The notes under the pieces are model-generated. The model saw only the letters and a program-made list of their open reading frames with translations. It did no database searches and had not been told where the DNA came from. The translations under genes were made by a program, and so were the position numbers. DNA of 64,000 nt, from the NCBI RefSeq assembly GCF_040676615.1, contig NZ_JBFAPI010000006.1, positions 124,001-188,000 on the forward strand. Reading direction: 5' to 3'. Shown piece after piece: positions 23,120-30,771 of the stretch (the stretch's first letter is position 1; each line of letters opens with the position of its first letter). The stretch is from Asanoa sp040676615 (lineage in GTDB: Bacteria; Actinomycetota; Actinomycetes; Mycobacteriales; Micromonosporaceae).

Positions 23120-24339
23120 TTGGACTCTCCATTCTTGGAGATACGCAAAGTTTGTCGCTTTTGCTTCTCGACTCTTTCAAAACCGCCGATTACGTCTTCG
23201 GCCATTATCGCTTTACGTTCGTCGGTTACCGCAAGGAGGGCGGCTTCGCTCCAGATTGCAGCGAGTTCTGCCGCAGACCAAGAATCCGTACGTTCTGCTA
23301 GAAGCGGAAACGGCAATGGTCCAGCCGTCTGCAGCTTTTTCGCTGACGCCCTTAACATCTCTTCGCGATCGCGTTGGGCAGGTAGCGGAAATTCGATTTC
23401 CCAGTCGAATCTGCCGGGACGCCGAAGTGCTAAGTCGATGTCTTGGGGTCGGTTTGTCGTTGCAATTACCACGACGTTTGATTGCGCAGAGAAGCCATCC
23501 ATCAGAGTGAGCAGCTGAGCGACAATTCGACGGGATGCCTCGTGTGCGTCCTCAGAACGCTGCGTTGCGACACTGTCAATCTCGTCGAAGAAGATTATGG
23601 CGCGATCCTGGTTCGCAGCGTGTTCGAAGATCTTCCTAAGGAGCTGCTCACTTTGGCCGTACCATTTGCTGATGACCTCGGGGCCGCTGATCTGATAGAA
23701 CACGGCGTCCGCCCTGCTGGCAATGATGCGAGCCAGCATTGTCTTTCCGGTTCCCGGCAATCCAGTGAACAGAACGCCTTTGATCGGCCGAGCTCCGATC
23801 GCCGAAAGTGCTTCCCTATACTTTAGCGGCGTCTCTATAAGTTCACGGGCGCGCTCAACCACGCTTTCCAACCCGCCAAAGTCGTGGAAGTCAAGGTCGT
23901 AGTCGGTGTTCTTAACAAACTGTTCTACTTGATGCTCGTCAACCTCATCATCAAGAAATCGCAGCGGCTCTTCCGAGAGCACTCGTACGACGCCGCGGGA
24001 AGCAAGTGCTTCTACCGTGTTCCCCTCGCGGTACTCGACATCGTTCCGCGTTGGGACAATCTTGCGGGTGCCGGATTGGTCGACCACCGTGACGTCAGGA
24101 AGCTTGATTTTTACCACCGCGACCCACGAGTCTTCGGGCCACAGCTCGGACGGAGCCTTTTCGATGCGATCCGAGTAGATCAGGATCACGTCGTGCGCCT
24201 TGAAGCTGGAGTGCTCATCAAGCCGAACCCATCCTGTTGCGCCACCGCTCAGATCGAAGTAGAGAAGATGGCCTTCGTCCGCGACGAGCCGCACGCGTCC
24301 AAGAGTGCCGCGCTCGCCGAGTTCTATGTAGTCACTCAC
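23116..24339 (-). CDS. Cdc48/proteasomal-type AAA+ ATPase
   Basis: A 407-aa protein with one AAA+ module in its C-terminal two thirds. Walker A is GLPGTGKT (about residue 192), the pore-loop region is SGPEVISKWYGQSEQ, Walker B is AIIFFDEID, sensor 1 is ATTNRP and the second region of homology (SRH) holds the arginine fingers in LRRPGRFDWEIEF. This is the classic clade of Cdc48, FtsH and Mpa, unfolding substrates as hexamers. The first 145 residues lack recognisable protease or membrane parts and may be an OB-like substrate domain. TAGCAT six bases before the GTG at 24339 makes the transcript leaderless. It is first gene of a two-gene unit with the DUF6414-like protein. Confidence 0.82.
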   Translation of the reverse strand: MSDYIELGERGTLGRVRLVADEGHLLYFDLSGGATGWVRLDEHSSFKAHDVILIYSDRIEKAPSELWPEDSWVAVVKIKLPDVTVVDQSGTRKIVPTRNDVEYREGNTVEALASRGVVRVLSEEPLRFLDDEVDEHQVEQFVKNTDYDLDFHDFGGLESVVERARELIETPLKYREALSAIGARPIKGVLFTGLPGTGKTMLARIIASRADAVFYQISGPEVISKWYGQSEQLLRKIFEHAANQDRAIIFFDEIDSVATQRSEDAHEASRRIVAQLLTLMDGFSAQSNVVVIATTNRPQDIDLALRRPGRFDWEIEFPLPAQRDREEMLRASAKKLQTAGPLPFPLLAERTDSWSAAELAAIWSEAALLAVTDERKAIMAEDVIGGFERVEKQKRQTLRISKNGESK

Positions 24340-24345
24340 GCCTGC

Positions 24346-24351
24346 ATGCTA
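24346..24351 (-). promoter_or_regulatory. -10 box for the AAA-DUF6414 unit
   Basis: On the minus strand TAGCAT is followed by six bases (GCAGGC) and then the GTG of the AAA gene, with no Shine-Dalgarno. This indicates a leaderless transcript for the two-gene unit. Confidence 0.5.
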
Positions 24352-24767
24352 GAGGTAGGGCACGACAGTTCTGCGTCCTGATCATCGCCATGATGCCTTG
24401 TCGGAACTGGTCGAGTTCTGAACCGGTTGGGCGCGTTATTCGACGCGTTCGGCCGCACGAGCTGAAGATTCGCCAGATTTGAGGCTTCCGTGACTCTCGC
24501 CCGGCGTCGCTCACGCCACCTGCGCCAGACGGACCAGCTCGGTGACGGACCTCGAAGACGACGGTGGACCCGCAGGCGATCGAGGACCCGCAGGGTTCGG
24601 GTAGCCCGCGACGGCGCCGTCTTCGCCTTCGACGGTTGCCGACGCTATCGCCCTAAACCGACAGATGGGGATCGCTGCGGTCGGAGTCACGTGCGGACCC
24701 GGCGCCGCGCGGAACCTAAACACTTGGGATCGTTAGGGGCATCAGGGATGGGGCTGCGTGTGGGTGT
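24352..24767. other. Right-end non-coding region of the element
   Basis: About 400 bases between the AAA promoter and the right arm site. Open frames here are Arg-rich and lack coding bias. I see no gene. Confidence 0.5.
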
Positions 24768-24786
24768 GAGTGACCAACTGAGTGAC
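24768..24786 (+). promoter_or_regulatory. Putative integrase arm-type site (right)
   Basis: GAGTGACCAACTGAGTGAC holds two GAGTGAC copies and matches 8264-8282 at 17 of 19 positions in the same orientation. It lies 94 bp inside attR. Confidence 0.5.
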
Positions 24787-24879
24787 AATCGCCAGCGGCA
24801 TCGTTGGACTTGCACGGACTGCTGCGGACGGTCTCGCAGCTCCTAACCCGCATCAGCCTCGGCGCAGCGAGCATCAGGA

Positions 24880-24929
24880 TTCCTTGACACGGAAGAGGTC
24901 ACTGGTTCAAACCCAGTATCGCCCACCAG
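24880..24929 (+). repeat. attR core (50-bp direct repeat, right copy) with tRNA-Val 3' half
   Basis: Identical over 50 bases to 8168-8217. The upstream half of the tRNA is missing here, so this is the displaced 3' end of the original chromosomal tRNA-Val gene and marks the right boundary of the AICE. Confidence 0.95.
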
Positions 24930-24944
24930 ATAGACCAGCAGGTC

Positions 24945-24982
24945 AGAGCCGGTTTCCCCGAAGCGGGGGGCCGGCTCTTCTG
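24945..24982 (+). terminator. Original chromosomal terminator of tRNA-Val
   Basis: AGAGCCGGTTTCCCC pairs with GGGGGGCCGGCTCT around a short loop, followed by TCTGC. It sits just outside attR, as expected for the terminator that followed the tRNA before insertion. A diverged copy follows the tRNA fragment at 4334. Confidence 0.7.
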
Positions 24983-25196
24983 CATCGTCATCGTTCCTCG
25001 GGAGAACTCTGGGAGATGACCTTGGCAGGCTCAGAGCTTGCGCCGCTCTCCCAAGAGCAGCCAGCCAGAGTTCGGCGAAGTACCCCTGTAAACGATCTCC
25101 GTTGGGCAGTCTGCGGGCCGTCCGGGCCGTCGGCTGCTACCAGGAGGGTGACGGGCGAGTCGGCCTGTACGCCGGATTCTGTCTCTGTCGCAAGGC

Positions 25197-25615
25197 TCAG
25201 GGGAGAAGGTATTCCTCTGCCATGTCGAGGATTGCCTGCCAGAGCCAGACCAGGTGCACTGCGCCAACGTGGCCGGCGTTGGGGTCGATAGCCACCAACC
25301 CATCGAGGCCAAGCGGTCGTACCCCGAGCCGGCTCCCGCCCGTCTTGCTGATGGCTTCGAATCTGGTCTGGGCCTGTTCGAGGATGGCGTAGCCCGCGAT
25401 CGCGTCGAAGGTCGGTAGCTCGTCGCCTATCCACCCCGATCTGGTCCTTCGGGAAGGCGGGGACCGCCATGACCCGGCCGCAGCCGAAACGGCCATCCGA
25501 TAACGGCAGGGCCCAGTACTGCCCCGGACGCAGGTGGACGTTCGACCGCGGCGCGCACGGACTCCCACTCGCGGCGCCTGTCGCCTGCGCGCAGTTCGTC
25601 GAGACCCTCAAACAT
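25197..25615 (-). pseudogene. Imm26-like protein broken by two frameshifts
   Basis: Three minus-strand frames join into one protein-like sequence. They are MFEGLDELRAGDRRREW (frame starting 25615), then VHLRPGQYWALPLSDGRFGC continuing GRVMAVPAFPKDQIG, then WIGDELPTFDAIAGYAILEQ onward to a stop at 25197. The RPGQ(Y/F)WALPL..GR(F)..GRV pattern resembles Imm26-type immunity proteins. Frame changes are needed near 25555 and near 25435. With no cognate toxin nearby, this looks like an orphan immunity gene decaying after the boundary of the element. Confidence 0.6.
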
Positions 25616-25819
25616 CCCGAGCACCTTACAAACAGCCGGATCACTATCCACTGCACGAATACATCTCGACGGAGTTCGATCGATGAGTTGTGCCCGTGGC
25701 GGTGGGCGGCTGTGCGATGGTTAGCGCATGATCCGTTCGGTGGCTGAGGATCCGGTCGCTGTTCTGGACGAGGCGGTCCACCGTTGTGGCGGCAGATGAC
25801 TGACCCGACCGCGGACCGG

Positions 25820-26191
25820 TCACCGGGGCGGCCGATCGATCGCGGTCGCGAGCAGGGTGCGCAGGTCGCTCACGAGGCCGTCGCGGATCGTCAGGACGTC
25901 GACGCCGCGGGCGACCGGATTGCCCGGCGGCCCGAAACGCCACGCCTGCGCCGCCGTGTCGGGGCCGAGGTAGGCGGGGCCGTCCTCCTCGAACACGAAA
26001 CCGGGCGCACCGTCGAGCAGTTTCTGGGCCTGGTTGTCCAGCGCTTCCCGCCCTCGGTAAACGCCGTCCGGGTCGGTGAAGGTCACGTCTTCCGTGTATG
26101 TCCGGTCGATGGCCGCGCGCCGGCGTCGCGGGTCGCGTTCACCGAAGACCTCGTGCAAATTGCTGTGCAGCAGTTCCTCCGCGCCTGGCAT
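25820..26191 (-). CDS. SnoaL-like/NTF2-fold protein
   Basis: A 123-aa protein with the NTF2-like order: an N-terminal helix, RRRAAIDRTYTEDVTFTDPD with the conserved YTEDVTF, GREALDNQAQKLL, and a C-terminal strand region ending RGVDVLTIRDGLVSDLRTLL. Members are small cavity-bearing enzymes or binding proteins (ketosteroid isomerase/SnoaL class). No catalytic assignment is possible. The ATG at 26189-26191 is the family start. The dispersed repeat copy B lies upstream of it. Confidence 0.8.
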   Translation of the reverse strand: MPGAEELLHSNLHEVFGERDPRRRRAAIDRTYTEDVTFTDPDGVYRGREALDNQAQKLLDGAPGFVFEEDGPAYLGPDTAAQAWRFGPPGNPVARGVDVLTIRDGLVSDLRTLLATAIDRPPR

Positions 26192-26270
26192 GCGCCAACC
26201 CTCTCGTCATGGTCCGGCCGGTACATCGAGCCTAGCTCCGGAGGCCGGCGCCCCACGGGCGTCAGCGCAC

Positions 26271-26354
26271 ACCGCGGACCAGGCAGGGACGGGCCCGCCA
26301 GGGACCGGCCCGTTGCGCGCGGGAGCAAGCGGTCGTGCCCCCGACGGCCGCGCG
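26271..26354. repeat. 84-bp dispersed repeat, copy B
   Basis: Matches 5255-5338 in the same orientation with only a few substitutions. It lies in the non-coding region between the divergent SnoaL-like and secreted-protein genes. Confidence 0.8.
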
Positions 26355-26478
26355 CACCTGTGGCTCTCGGTTCGGTTCGCTCAGGGGTTGATGTCTGTCT
26401 ATCTCCATGTCGCCGGATGGATGTGTCTGGGGAGCAGGATCCGACGTGTTCCTCCACTCCGGACGCGGGAGCACAGAT

Positions 26479-27516
26479 ATGCGTGTAAGAGGCAGGTTCC
26501 TGGCCACGAGCCTTGTCCTGACCCTGGTCGGCGCGAGCGCGCTCACCACCTCGACCCCGGCGGCCGCCGCCGTCAGTCGGGCCGAGCTTGCCCTTCGTTG
26601 GGCACCGATCCACTACCAGGACGTCGACGCCACCGGCAGCCACGCCATCGGTGGCAGGGGCGACTTCATCGCCGCCGTTGACTTCGACGGCAACCTCGAC
26701 GGGCGTGACAACTGGGACCACGCCGGGGCGTCGGTTGCCGCACACGCCTACTACTCGGTCGTCGAGACCAGCGCCTACTGGTATCTCACCTACCTGTTCT
26801 TCCACCCCCGCGACTGGGCCGATCACCCCTTCTTCGAGACCGAGCACGAGAACGACGCCGAAGGCGTTCTGCTGGCGGTCGAGCGTGACGGGTCCACCTA
26901 CGGCACGCTGCGCGGCGCGGTGACGGTCGCGCACAGCGACTTCTACTCGTACACCCCGGCGGGTAGCACCTGGACCTCCGGGCGGGAGGGCGTCGACGGC
27001 ACGCTGCAGTTGGCGACCTCGCCGCACGACGGGTTCACCCACCCCGTCACCGCACAGGAGTCAAAGGGCCACGGTCTCAAGGCCCGCCCGCAGTACGACA
27101 TCGTCGGCGACGGCATCGTCTACTATCCGTCCACAGTGGCCGAGTCGCCGAGCAGCGGTGACGACCGCGACGTGCGCTACAAGCTGGTCGACCTGTTCGC
27201 CGCCGGCGGGCTGTGGGCACAACGGGCCAACACCAAACTGTTCGCCAGCCTGGGTACGTTCGCCGGCGACACCACCGGCGGTTGCGGCTCGGGCACGTTC
27301 GGGTGCTCGGCCAACTCGGCCAACGCGCCGTGGGGCTGGGACGACGGCGACGACCTGCCCGGCCGTGGCGAGATCGCCAGCGACCCGGCGAAGCTGTCGG
27401 CCGAATACTTCACGATCCCGGGCGGGGTATCCCGTGCCTACACCTACAACCCCTACAGTGATGCGGCGGCAGCGTTGCAGGAAGCCGCCCGGACGGCGCC
27501 ACCCACGGTCGACTGA
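26479..27516 (+). CDS. Secreted protein, Vps62-like
   Basis: A 345-aa protein with a Sec signal peptide (RGRFLATSLVLTLVGASAL, then an AAAA cleavage region near residue 30). The mature part has RWAPIHYQDVD, AAVDFDGN, AYYSVVETSAYWYLTYLFFH and HENDAEGVLL, a pattern I associate with secreted proteins related to the Vps62 domain; their role is unknown. A Cys pair (GGCGSGTFGCS) could form a disulfide. The ATG at 26479 follows GGGAGCA and starts the signal peptide, which supports it over the longer frame from 26407. Confidence 0.7.
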   Translation: MRVRGRFLATSLVLTLVGASALTTSTPAAAAVSRAELALRWAPIHYQDVDATGSHAIGGRGDFIAAVDFDGNLDGRDNWDHAGASVAAHAYYSVVETSAYWYLTYLFFHPRDWADHPFFETEHENDAEGVLLAVERDGSTYGTLRGAVTVAHSDFYSYTPAGSTWTSGREGVDGTLQLATSPHDGFTHPVTAQESKGHGLKARPQYDIVGDGIVYYPSTVAESPSSGDDRDVRYKLVDLFAAGGLWAQRANTKLFASLGTFAGDTTGGCGSGTFGCSANSANAPWGWDDGDDLPGRGEIASDPAKLSAEYFTIPGGVSRAYTYNPYSDAAAALQEAARTAPPTVD

Positions 27517-27571
27517 CGCTTCGCCGAGGTGGCCGGCCCGCGCGGGGCCGGCCACCGTAAGATGGTCGATC

Positions 27572-28063
27572 ATGGCTACCTGGCAGGAGTTCGTCGACGA
27601 GGCACCGCGGATCGCCGAGATCTTTCAGCGGCGACACGCCGCCACCGGAAAGCTGTGCATGCTCGCCACGGTGCGGGCCGACGGCTCCCCGCGGATCAGC
27701 CCGATCGAGCCGCGGGTCTTCGAGGGCCGGCTGGTGCTGGTCGGGATGCCCAACACCCAGAAGTTCCGCGACCTCGGTCGCGACCCGCGGTTCTGCCTAC
27801 ATACGGCCACTGTGGACCCGCAGGTCGGCGACGGCGACGTGAAACTGTTCGGTGCGGTGTTCAACGATCCTGACAGGGCGATGCACCAGCGGTTCGCCGA
27901 CGACCTCTACGCGGAGATCGGGCTCGACCTGCGTGGCCAGGAATTCGACACGTTCTACGTGGCCGAGTTGCACAGCGCGTCGTCGGTCACCCTCACCGAC
28001 GGCCACCTCGTCGTCACCATCTGGAAGCCGGGCCAGGGCGAGCGGGCCGTCGCCAAGTCCTGA
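27572..28063 (+). CDS. Pyridoxamine 5'-phosphate oxidase-family flavoprotein
   Basis: A 163-aa split-barrel protein. LCMLATVRADGSPRISPIEP is the FMN-binding strand pair of the PNPOx-like family, and NTQKFRDLGRDPRFCLHTA is the standard second block. These proteins bind FMN, F420 or heme and reduce or oxidise small substrates. Which one cannot be told from the sequence. The ATG at 27572 has a TAAGAT box eight bases upstream and no clear Shine-Dalgarno. It follows the secreted-protein gene on the same strand. Confidence 0.82.
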   Translation: MATWQEFVDEAPRIAEIFQRRHAATGKLCMLATVRADGSPRISPIEPRVFEGRLVLVGMPNTQKFRDLGRDPRFCLHTATVDPQVGDGDVKLFGAVFNDPDRAMHQRFADDLYAEIGLDLRGQEFDTFYVAELHSASSVTLTDGHLVVTIWKPGQGERAVAKS

Positions 28064-28118
28064 TCGGCCGGCGCGGCCCCCTCGGGGTGCGAGCCGGACG
28101 CGAGAGCGTCAGCTGCCC

Positions 28119-28419
28119 GTGGCCGCGGTCGCCGTCGCCACCCTGACGGCCGTGCCCGCCGATGCGACCCCACCGGGCATCCCGTCGAAGGCCAGCGCGC
28201 AGTCGCCGCTCAACGGGCTGACCGTGGCCACCGAAGGCTCGTCCAGCGGCTACAGCCGCGACCTGTTCCCGCACTGGATCACCATCCCCGGCGCCTGCAA
28301 CACCCGCGAGACCGTGCTCAAGCGCGACGGCAGCGGCGTGCAAGTCGTCCTGGGGCCTGCGCCTGCAGTCGTCGGAGAAGTCGGCCTTGCAGACGATGCT
28401 CGACACCTGTCCGTCCTAA
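28119..28419 (+). pseudogene. Secreted HNH (DUF1524-type) nuclease lacking its catalytic centre
   Basis: The N-terminal part (PGIPSKASAQSPLNGLTVAT, then GYSRDLFPHWITIPGACNTR, ETVLKRDGSGVQV) is that of actinobacterial secreted HNH/DUF1524 nucleases. In another frame the sequence jumps directly to their extreme C-terminus, CKSSWGLRLQSSEKSALQTM followed by LDTCPS and TAA at 28417-28419. The middle, with the HNH residues, is deleted and the frame is shifted at about 28340. Only a short hydrophobic start (GTG at 28119) remains of the signal peptide. The product cannot be active. Confidence 0.7.
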
Positions 28420-29516
28420 GAAGACACAGCGGCAGCGTTCCACACTGGAGGGGCGTACCCGGCCGGCTTGTCGCCGATGCCCAACCCCGGGCTGACGATC
28501 CACGACTGGTATTCGGGCGTGAACATCGAGTACGGCGCGCCCCAGACCGGTTTGCTGGCCGCGTCGAGGCGGGCGCGTAACGCCGGCGGGATCTCGAAGT
28601 CGAGCGCGGCGAGGTTGCTGTCGAGCTGGGCGGGCCGGCTCGCGCCGACGATGACGGAGCCGACCCCGGGCTGGGTGGCCACCCAGTTGATCGCGACCTG
28701 GGCCATGCTGCGGCCGAGTTCACCGGCCACGTGGTCGAGTTCCTTGACCACCCGCCACTCGCGCTCGCCGACGGGACGCTGGCCGTCGAGCGCCAGGCGG
28801 CCGTCGCCGGCCACGGTTCCGTCGCCGCTGGGACGGTACTTGCCGCTGAGCAGCCCGCCACCGATGGGGCTCCAGGCGGTCAGGCCGAGGCCGAGGGTCT
28901 GCGCCATCGCCGTGTACTCGGCCTCGATGTCGCGGGCCACCAACGAGTAAGGCAGTTGCACGGTGACCATCGGGGTCAGCGCGTGCGCTTCGGCGAAGGT
29001 CTGGGCGCGGGCGGCGTACCAGGCGGGCACGTCGGAAAGGCCGGCGTAGCGCACCTTGCCGGCCCGCACCAGGTCGTCGAAGGTCCGCACGACCTCCTCG
29101 ACCGGCGTGATCCGGTCCCACGTGTGCAGCAGGTAGAGGTCGAGGTAGTCGGTGCCCAGCCGGCGCAGCGACGCCTCGACCGCACGGATCATGTGCTTGC
29201 GGCCGTTGCCGCCGGCGTTCGGATCGGCCGGGTCGACGGTGTTGGTGAACTTGCTGGTCAACACCAGGCGATCGCGTACGCCGCCCGCGGCGATCAGCTT
29301 GCCGAGGATGGTCTCGCTCTGCCCGGCGGTGTAGAAGTCGGCGGTGTCGATCAGGTTGCCGCCCGCCTCGACGTAGCGCCGGAAGATCGGCTCGGCCTCC
29401 GCCTCGGTCTTGCCGTAGGGAGCGTGGAATCCTTCGACGCCGAAGTTCATGGTGCCGAGCGCCAGCCGGCTCACCCGCAGCCCGGACCGCCCCAACAGGT
29501 AGTAGTCGTTGTTCAT
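28416..29516 (-). CDS. Aldo/keto reductase
   Basis: A 366-aa TIM-barrel oxidoreductase. The catalytic tetrad regions are LIDTADFYTAGQSE (Asp and Tyr), LTSKF (Lys) and DLYLLHTWD (His). VIVGASRPAQLDSNL is the NADP-binding end. Such enzymes reduce carbonyl groups with NADPH. The ATG at 29514-29516 begins the conserved LGRSGLRVSRLALGTMNFG segment. It lies directly downstream of a TetR gene on the same strand, which probably controls it. Its stop codon overlaps the end of the HNH pseudogene on the other strand. Confidence 0.88.
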   Translation of the reverse strand: MNNDYYLLGRSGLRVSRLALGTMNFGVEGFHAPYGKTEAEAEPIFRRYVEAGGNLIDTADFYTAGQSETILGKLIAAGGVRDRLVLTSKFTNTVDPADPNAGGNGRKHMIRAVEASLRRLGTDYLDLYLLHTWDRITPVEEVVRTFDDLVRAGKVRYAGLSDVPAWYAARAQTFAEAHALTPMVTVQLPYSLVARDIEAEYTAMAQTLGLGLTAWSPIGGGLLSGKYRPSGDGTVAGDGRLALDGQRPVGEREWRVVKELDHVAGELGRSMAQVAINWVATQPGVGSVIVGASRPAQLDSNLAALDFEIPPALRARLDAASKPVWGAPYSMFTPEYQSWIVSPGLGIGDKPAGYAPPVWNAAAVSS

Positions 29517-29561
29517 GTTGCCAACCCTGCGTCGCGAAAAATGGACCCGCAAGTCCAGAAT

Positions 29562-30182
29562 TCAGCGGCGGCGCAGACCGGCGATCCCAATGTCGAGCGC
29601 GGCTTCGAGGTGGCCGATCTGGCCGGTGGCGAGCAGCACCATCACACCGCCCTGAATCCCGGCGAGCAGCGCCGCCGCCGACCGGTCGGAGTCGAGGCCG
29701 GGGTCGATCTCGCCGATGCCCTGCATGTGTCTGATCCCGGCGGCGATCTCGCCCTGCCACTGTGCGATCAGCTCGGCGACCACGGCCTGGGCACCAGGGG
29801 AGCCGCGGCCGAGCTGGGCGGTGAGGCCGCTGAGCGGGCAGTCGCGCCCCTGCGCGAGATAGCGGGCGACGACCCGGTCGCGCCAGGCCTGCCAGGCCGG
29901 CCACGAGGTGAGCGCGCCGAGCTGGGGTTGCTGGTCGGTGAGCACGCGGTCGGCCTCGAACCGGGCCACCGCGAGCAGCAACTGGTCCTTCCCGTCGGGG
30001 AAGTAGTGGAAGAGCTGACCCTTGCTGGTGCCGGTGCGGGCCCGCACGTCGTCGAGGGTGGTGTCGGCGATGCCCCGCTCCCTGATCTCCGCGGCGGCGC
30101 CTTCGACAATCCGCTGCCGCGTGGCGACCCCTTTGCGGGTCAGCGTCCGCTCCATGCCGGCGGTTCCGGTTTCTGGACTCAC
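29562..30182 (-). CDS. TetR-family regulator of the aldo/keto reductase
   Basis: A 206-aa regulator. The helix-turn-helix spans IRERGIADTTLDDVRARTGT and SKGQLFHYFPDGKDQLL, the diagnostic TetR pattern; a ligand-binding helical domain follows. TAAAGT ends six bases before the GTG at 30182 with no Shine-Dalgarno, so the transcript is leaderless. It precedes the reductase on the same strand with a 45-bp gap, where the repressor probably also binds. The inducer is unknown. Confidence 0.88.
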   Translation of the reverse strand: MSPETGTAGMERTLTRKGVATRQRIVEGAAAEIRERGIADTTLDDVRARTGTSKGQLFHYFPDGKDQLLLAVARFEADRVLTDQQPQLGALTSWPAWQAWRDRVVARYLAQGRDCPLSGLTAQLGRGSPGAQAVVAELIAQWQGEIAAGIRHMQGIGEIDPGLDSDRSAAALLAGIQGGVMVLLATGQIGHLEAALDIGIAGLRRR

Positions 30183-30191
30183 CGGTCCACT

Positions 30192-30371
30192 TTACTGCGC
30201 GCTGGCCCGCATCTCCTGGCGGTGAGCGAGTACCTTACGCAGGTCGAAGATGGCAGCGATCGGACCGATCACGCCGAGGAGAAGCAACCACACCGACACC
30301 CGGTACTCGCCGTCGACCGGGTTCAGCCACAGCAGCCCGAGTCTAACCACGCACCACCGTGCCCCCGCCAT
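30192..30371 (-). CDS. Small membrane protein
   Basis: A possible 59-aa protein starting at the ATG 30369-30371, with one clear hydrophobic helix (VSVWLLLLGVIGPIAAIFDL) and a charged tail (RKVLAHRQEMRA). The text upstream in the frame is low-complexity and unlikely to be coding. No family is recognised. It lies immediately upstream of the TetR gene. Confidence 0.4.
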   Translation of the reverse strand: MAGARWCVVRLGLLWLNPVDGEYRVSVWLLLLGVIGPIAAIFDLRKVLAHRQEMRASAQ

Positions 30372-30507
30372 TACGTCAGCCTTGCCCCGAGGGGGCGGAC
30401 TGGGAGCGGCAGGCACAGACGAGTCGTTGGGTGACGTTGACTGTCCGGACACTGTCGATCTCGGACTGGCTTGTGGCAACCTGGTCGATCTCTAAGGGGA
30501 GGGGCCA

Positions 30508-30753
30508 GTGCCGGTCATCAAGGATCGTGTCGTCCTCAGAGCTTGGCGACACAAGAACCAGTCAGGGCGGATTCACTTCGTGGTGGCCCGAGCCGATGGA
30601 AGTCAGCGCCGGCTTTGGGTCAGTGAAGGTCACTTCCTATACGAGGTCCTGGATAGCCACCTGCTCGCGACGGGGTACACGGGCCCGGCGAGCGGCAAGA
30701 CCGATCCCGAAGAGATCAACGACGACACGGAGGAAGCCGAGCCGTCCGCCTGA
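30508..30753 (+). CDS. Hypothetical 81-residue protein
   Basis: A small acidic-tailed protein with alternating strand pattern (VVLRAWRHKNQSGRIHFVVA, then SQRRLWVSEGHFLYEVLDSH). The GTG at 30508 has a strong AGGGGAGGGG Shine-Dalgarno. I do not recognise the family. It stands alone between the small membrane protein and the DUF4331 gene. Confidence 0.55.
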   Translation: MPVIKDRVVLRAWRHKNQSGRIHFVVARADGSQRRLWVSEGHFLYEVLDSHLLATGYTGPASGKTDPEEINDDTEEAEPSA

Positions 30754-30771
30754 TCGGCTGCCCTGGCGTCG

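Larger units (their letters stand above)
8168..24879. mobile_element. 16.7-kb actinomycete integrative and conjugative element (AICE)
   Basis: The element is bounded by perfect 50-bp att repeats in tRNA-Val and starts with int and xis next to attL. It carries a single FtsK-type TraSA translocase, Spd-like small membrane proteins, a DUF2637 protein, a DUF6284-like and a DUF6907-like protein, a GntR regulator and Nudix proteins. This gene set is characteristic of AICEs such as pSAM2, which transfer double-stranded DNA. No Rep or prim-pol gene is recognisable. The right third (17.2-24.4 kb) is cargo, visibly less GC-rich than the backbone, and looks like a defence module. Confidence 0.9.

Noticed and set aside
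24490..24846. Protein-coding gene at the right end of the element
   Set aside because: Arg-rich low-quality text, no ribosome binding site, and it overlaps the arm-type repeat.
24880..24929. Second functional tRNA-Val gene
   Set aside because: Only the 3' half is present; the upstream bases cannot form the acceptor or D-arm.
28731..30434. 567-codon plus-strand frame
   Set aside because: It covers the aldo/keto reductase and TetR genes in antisense and has no domain text.
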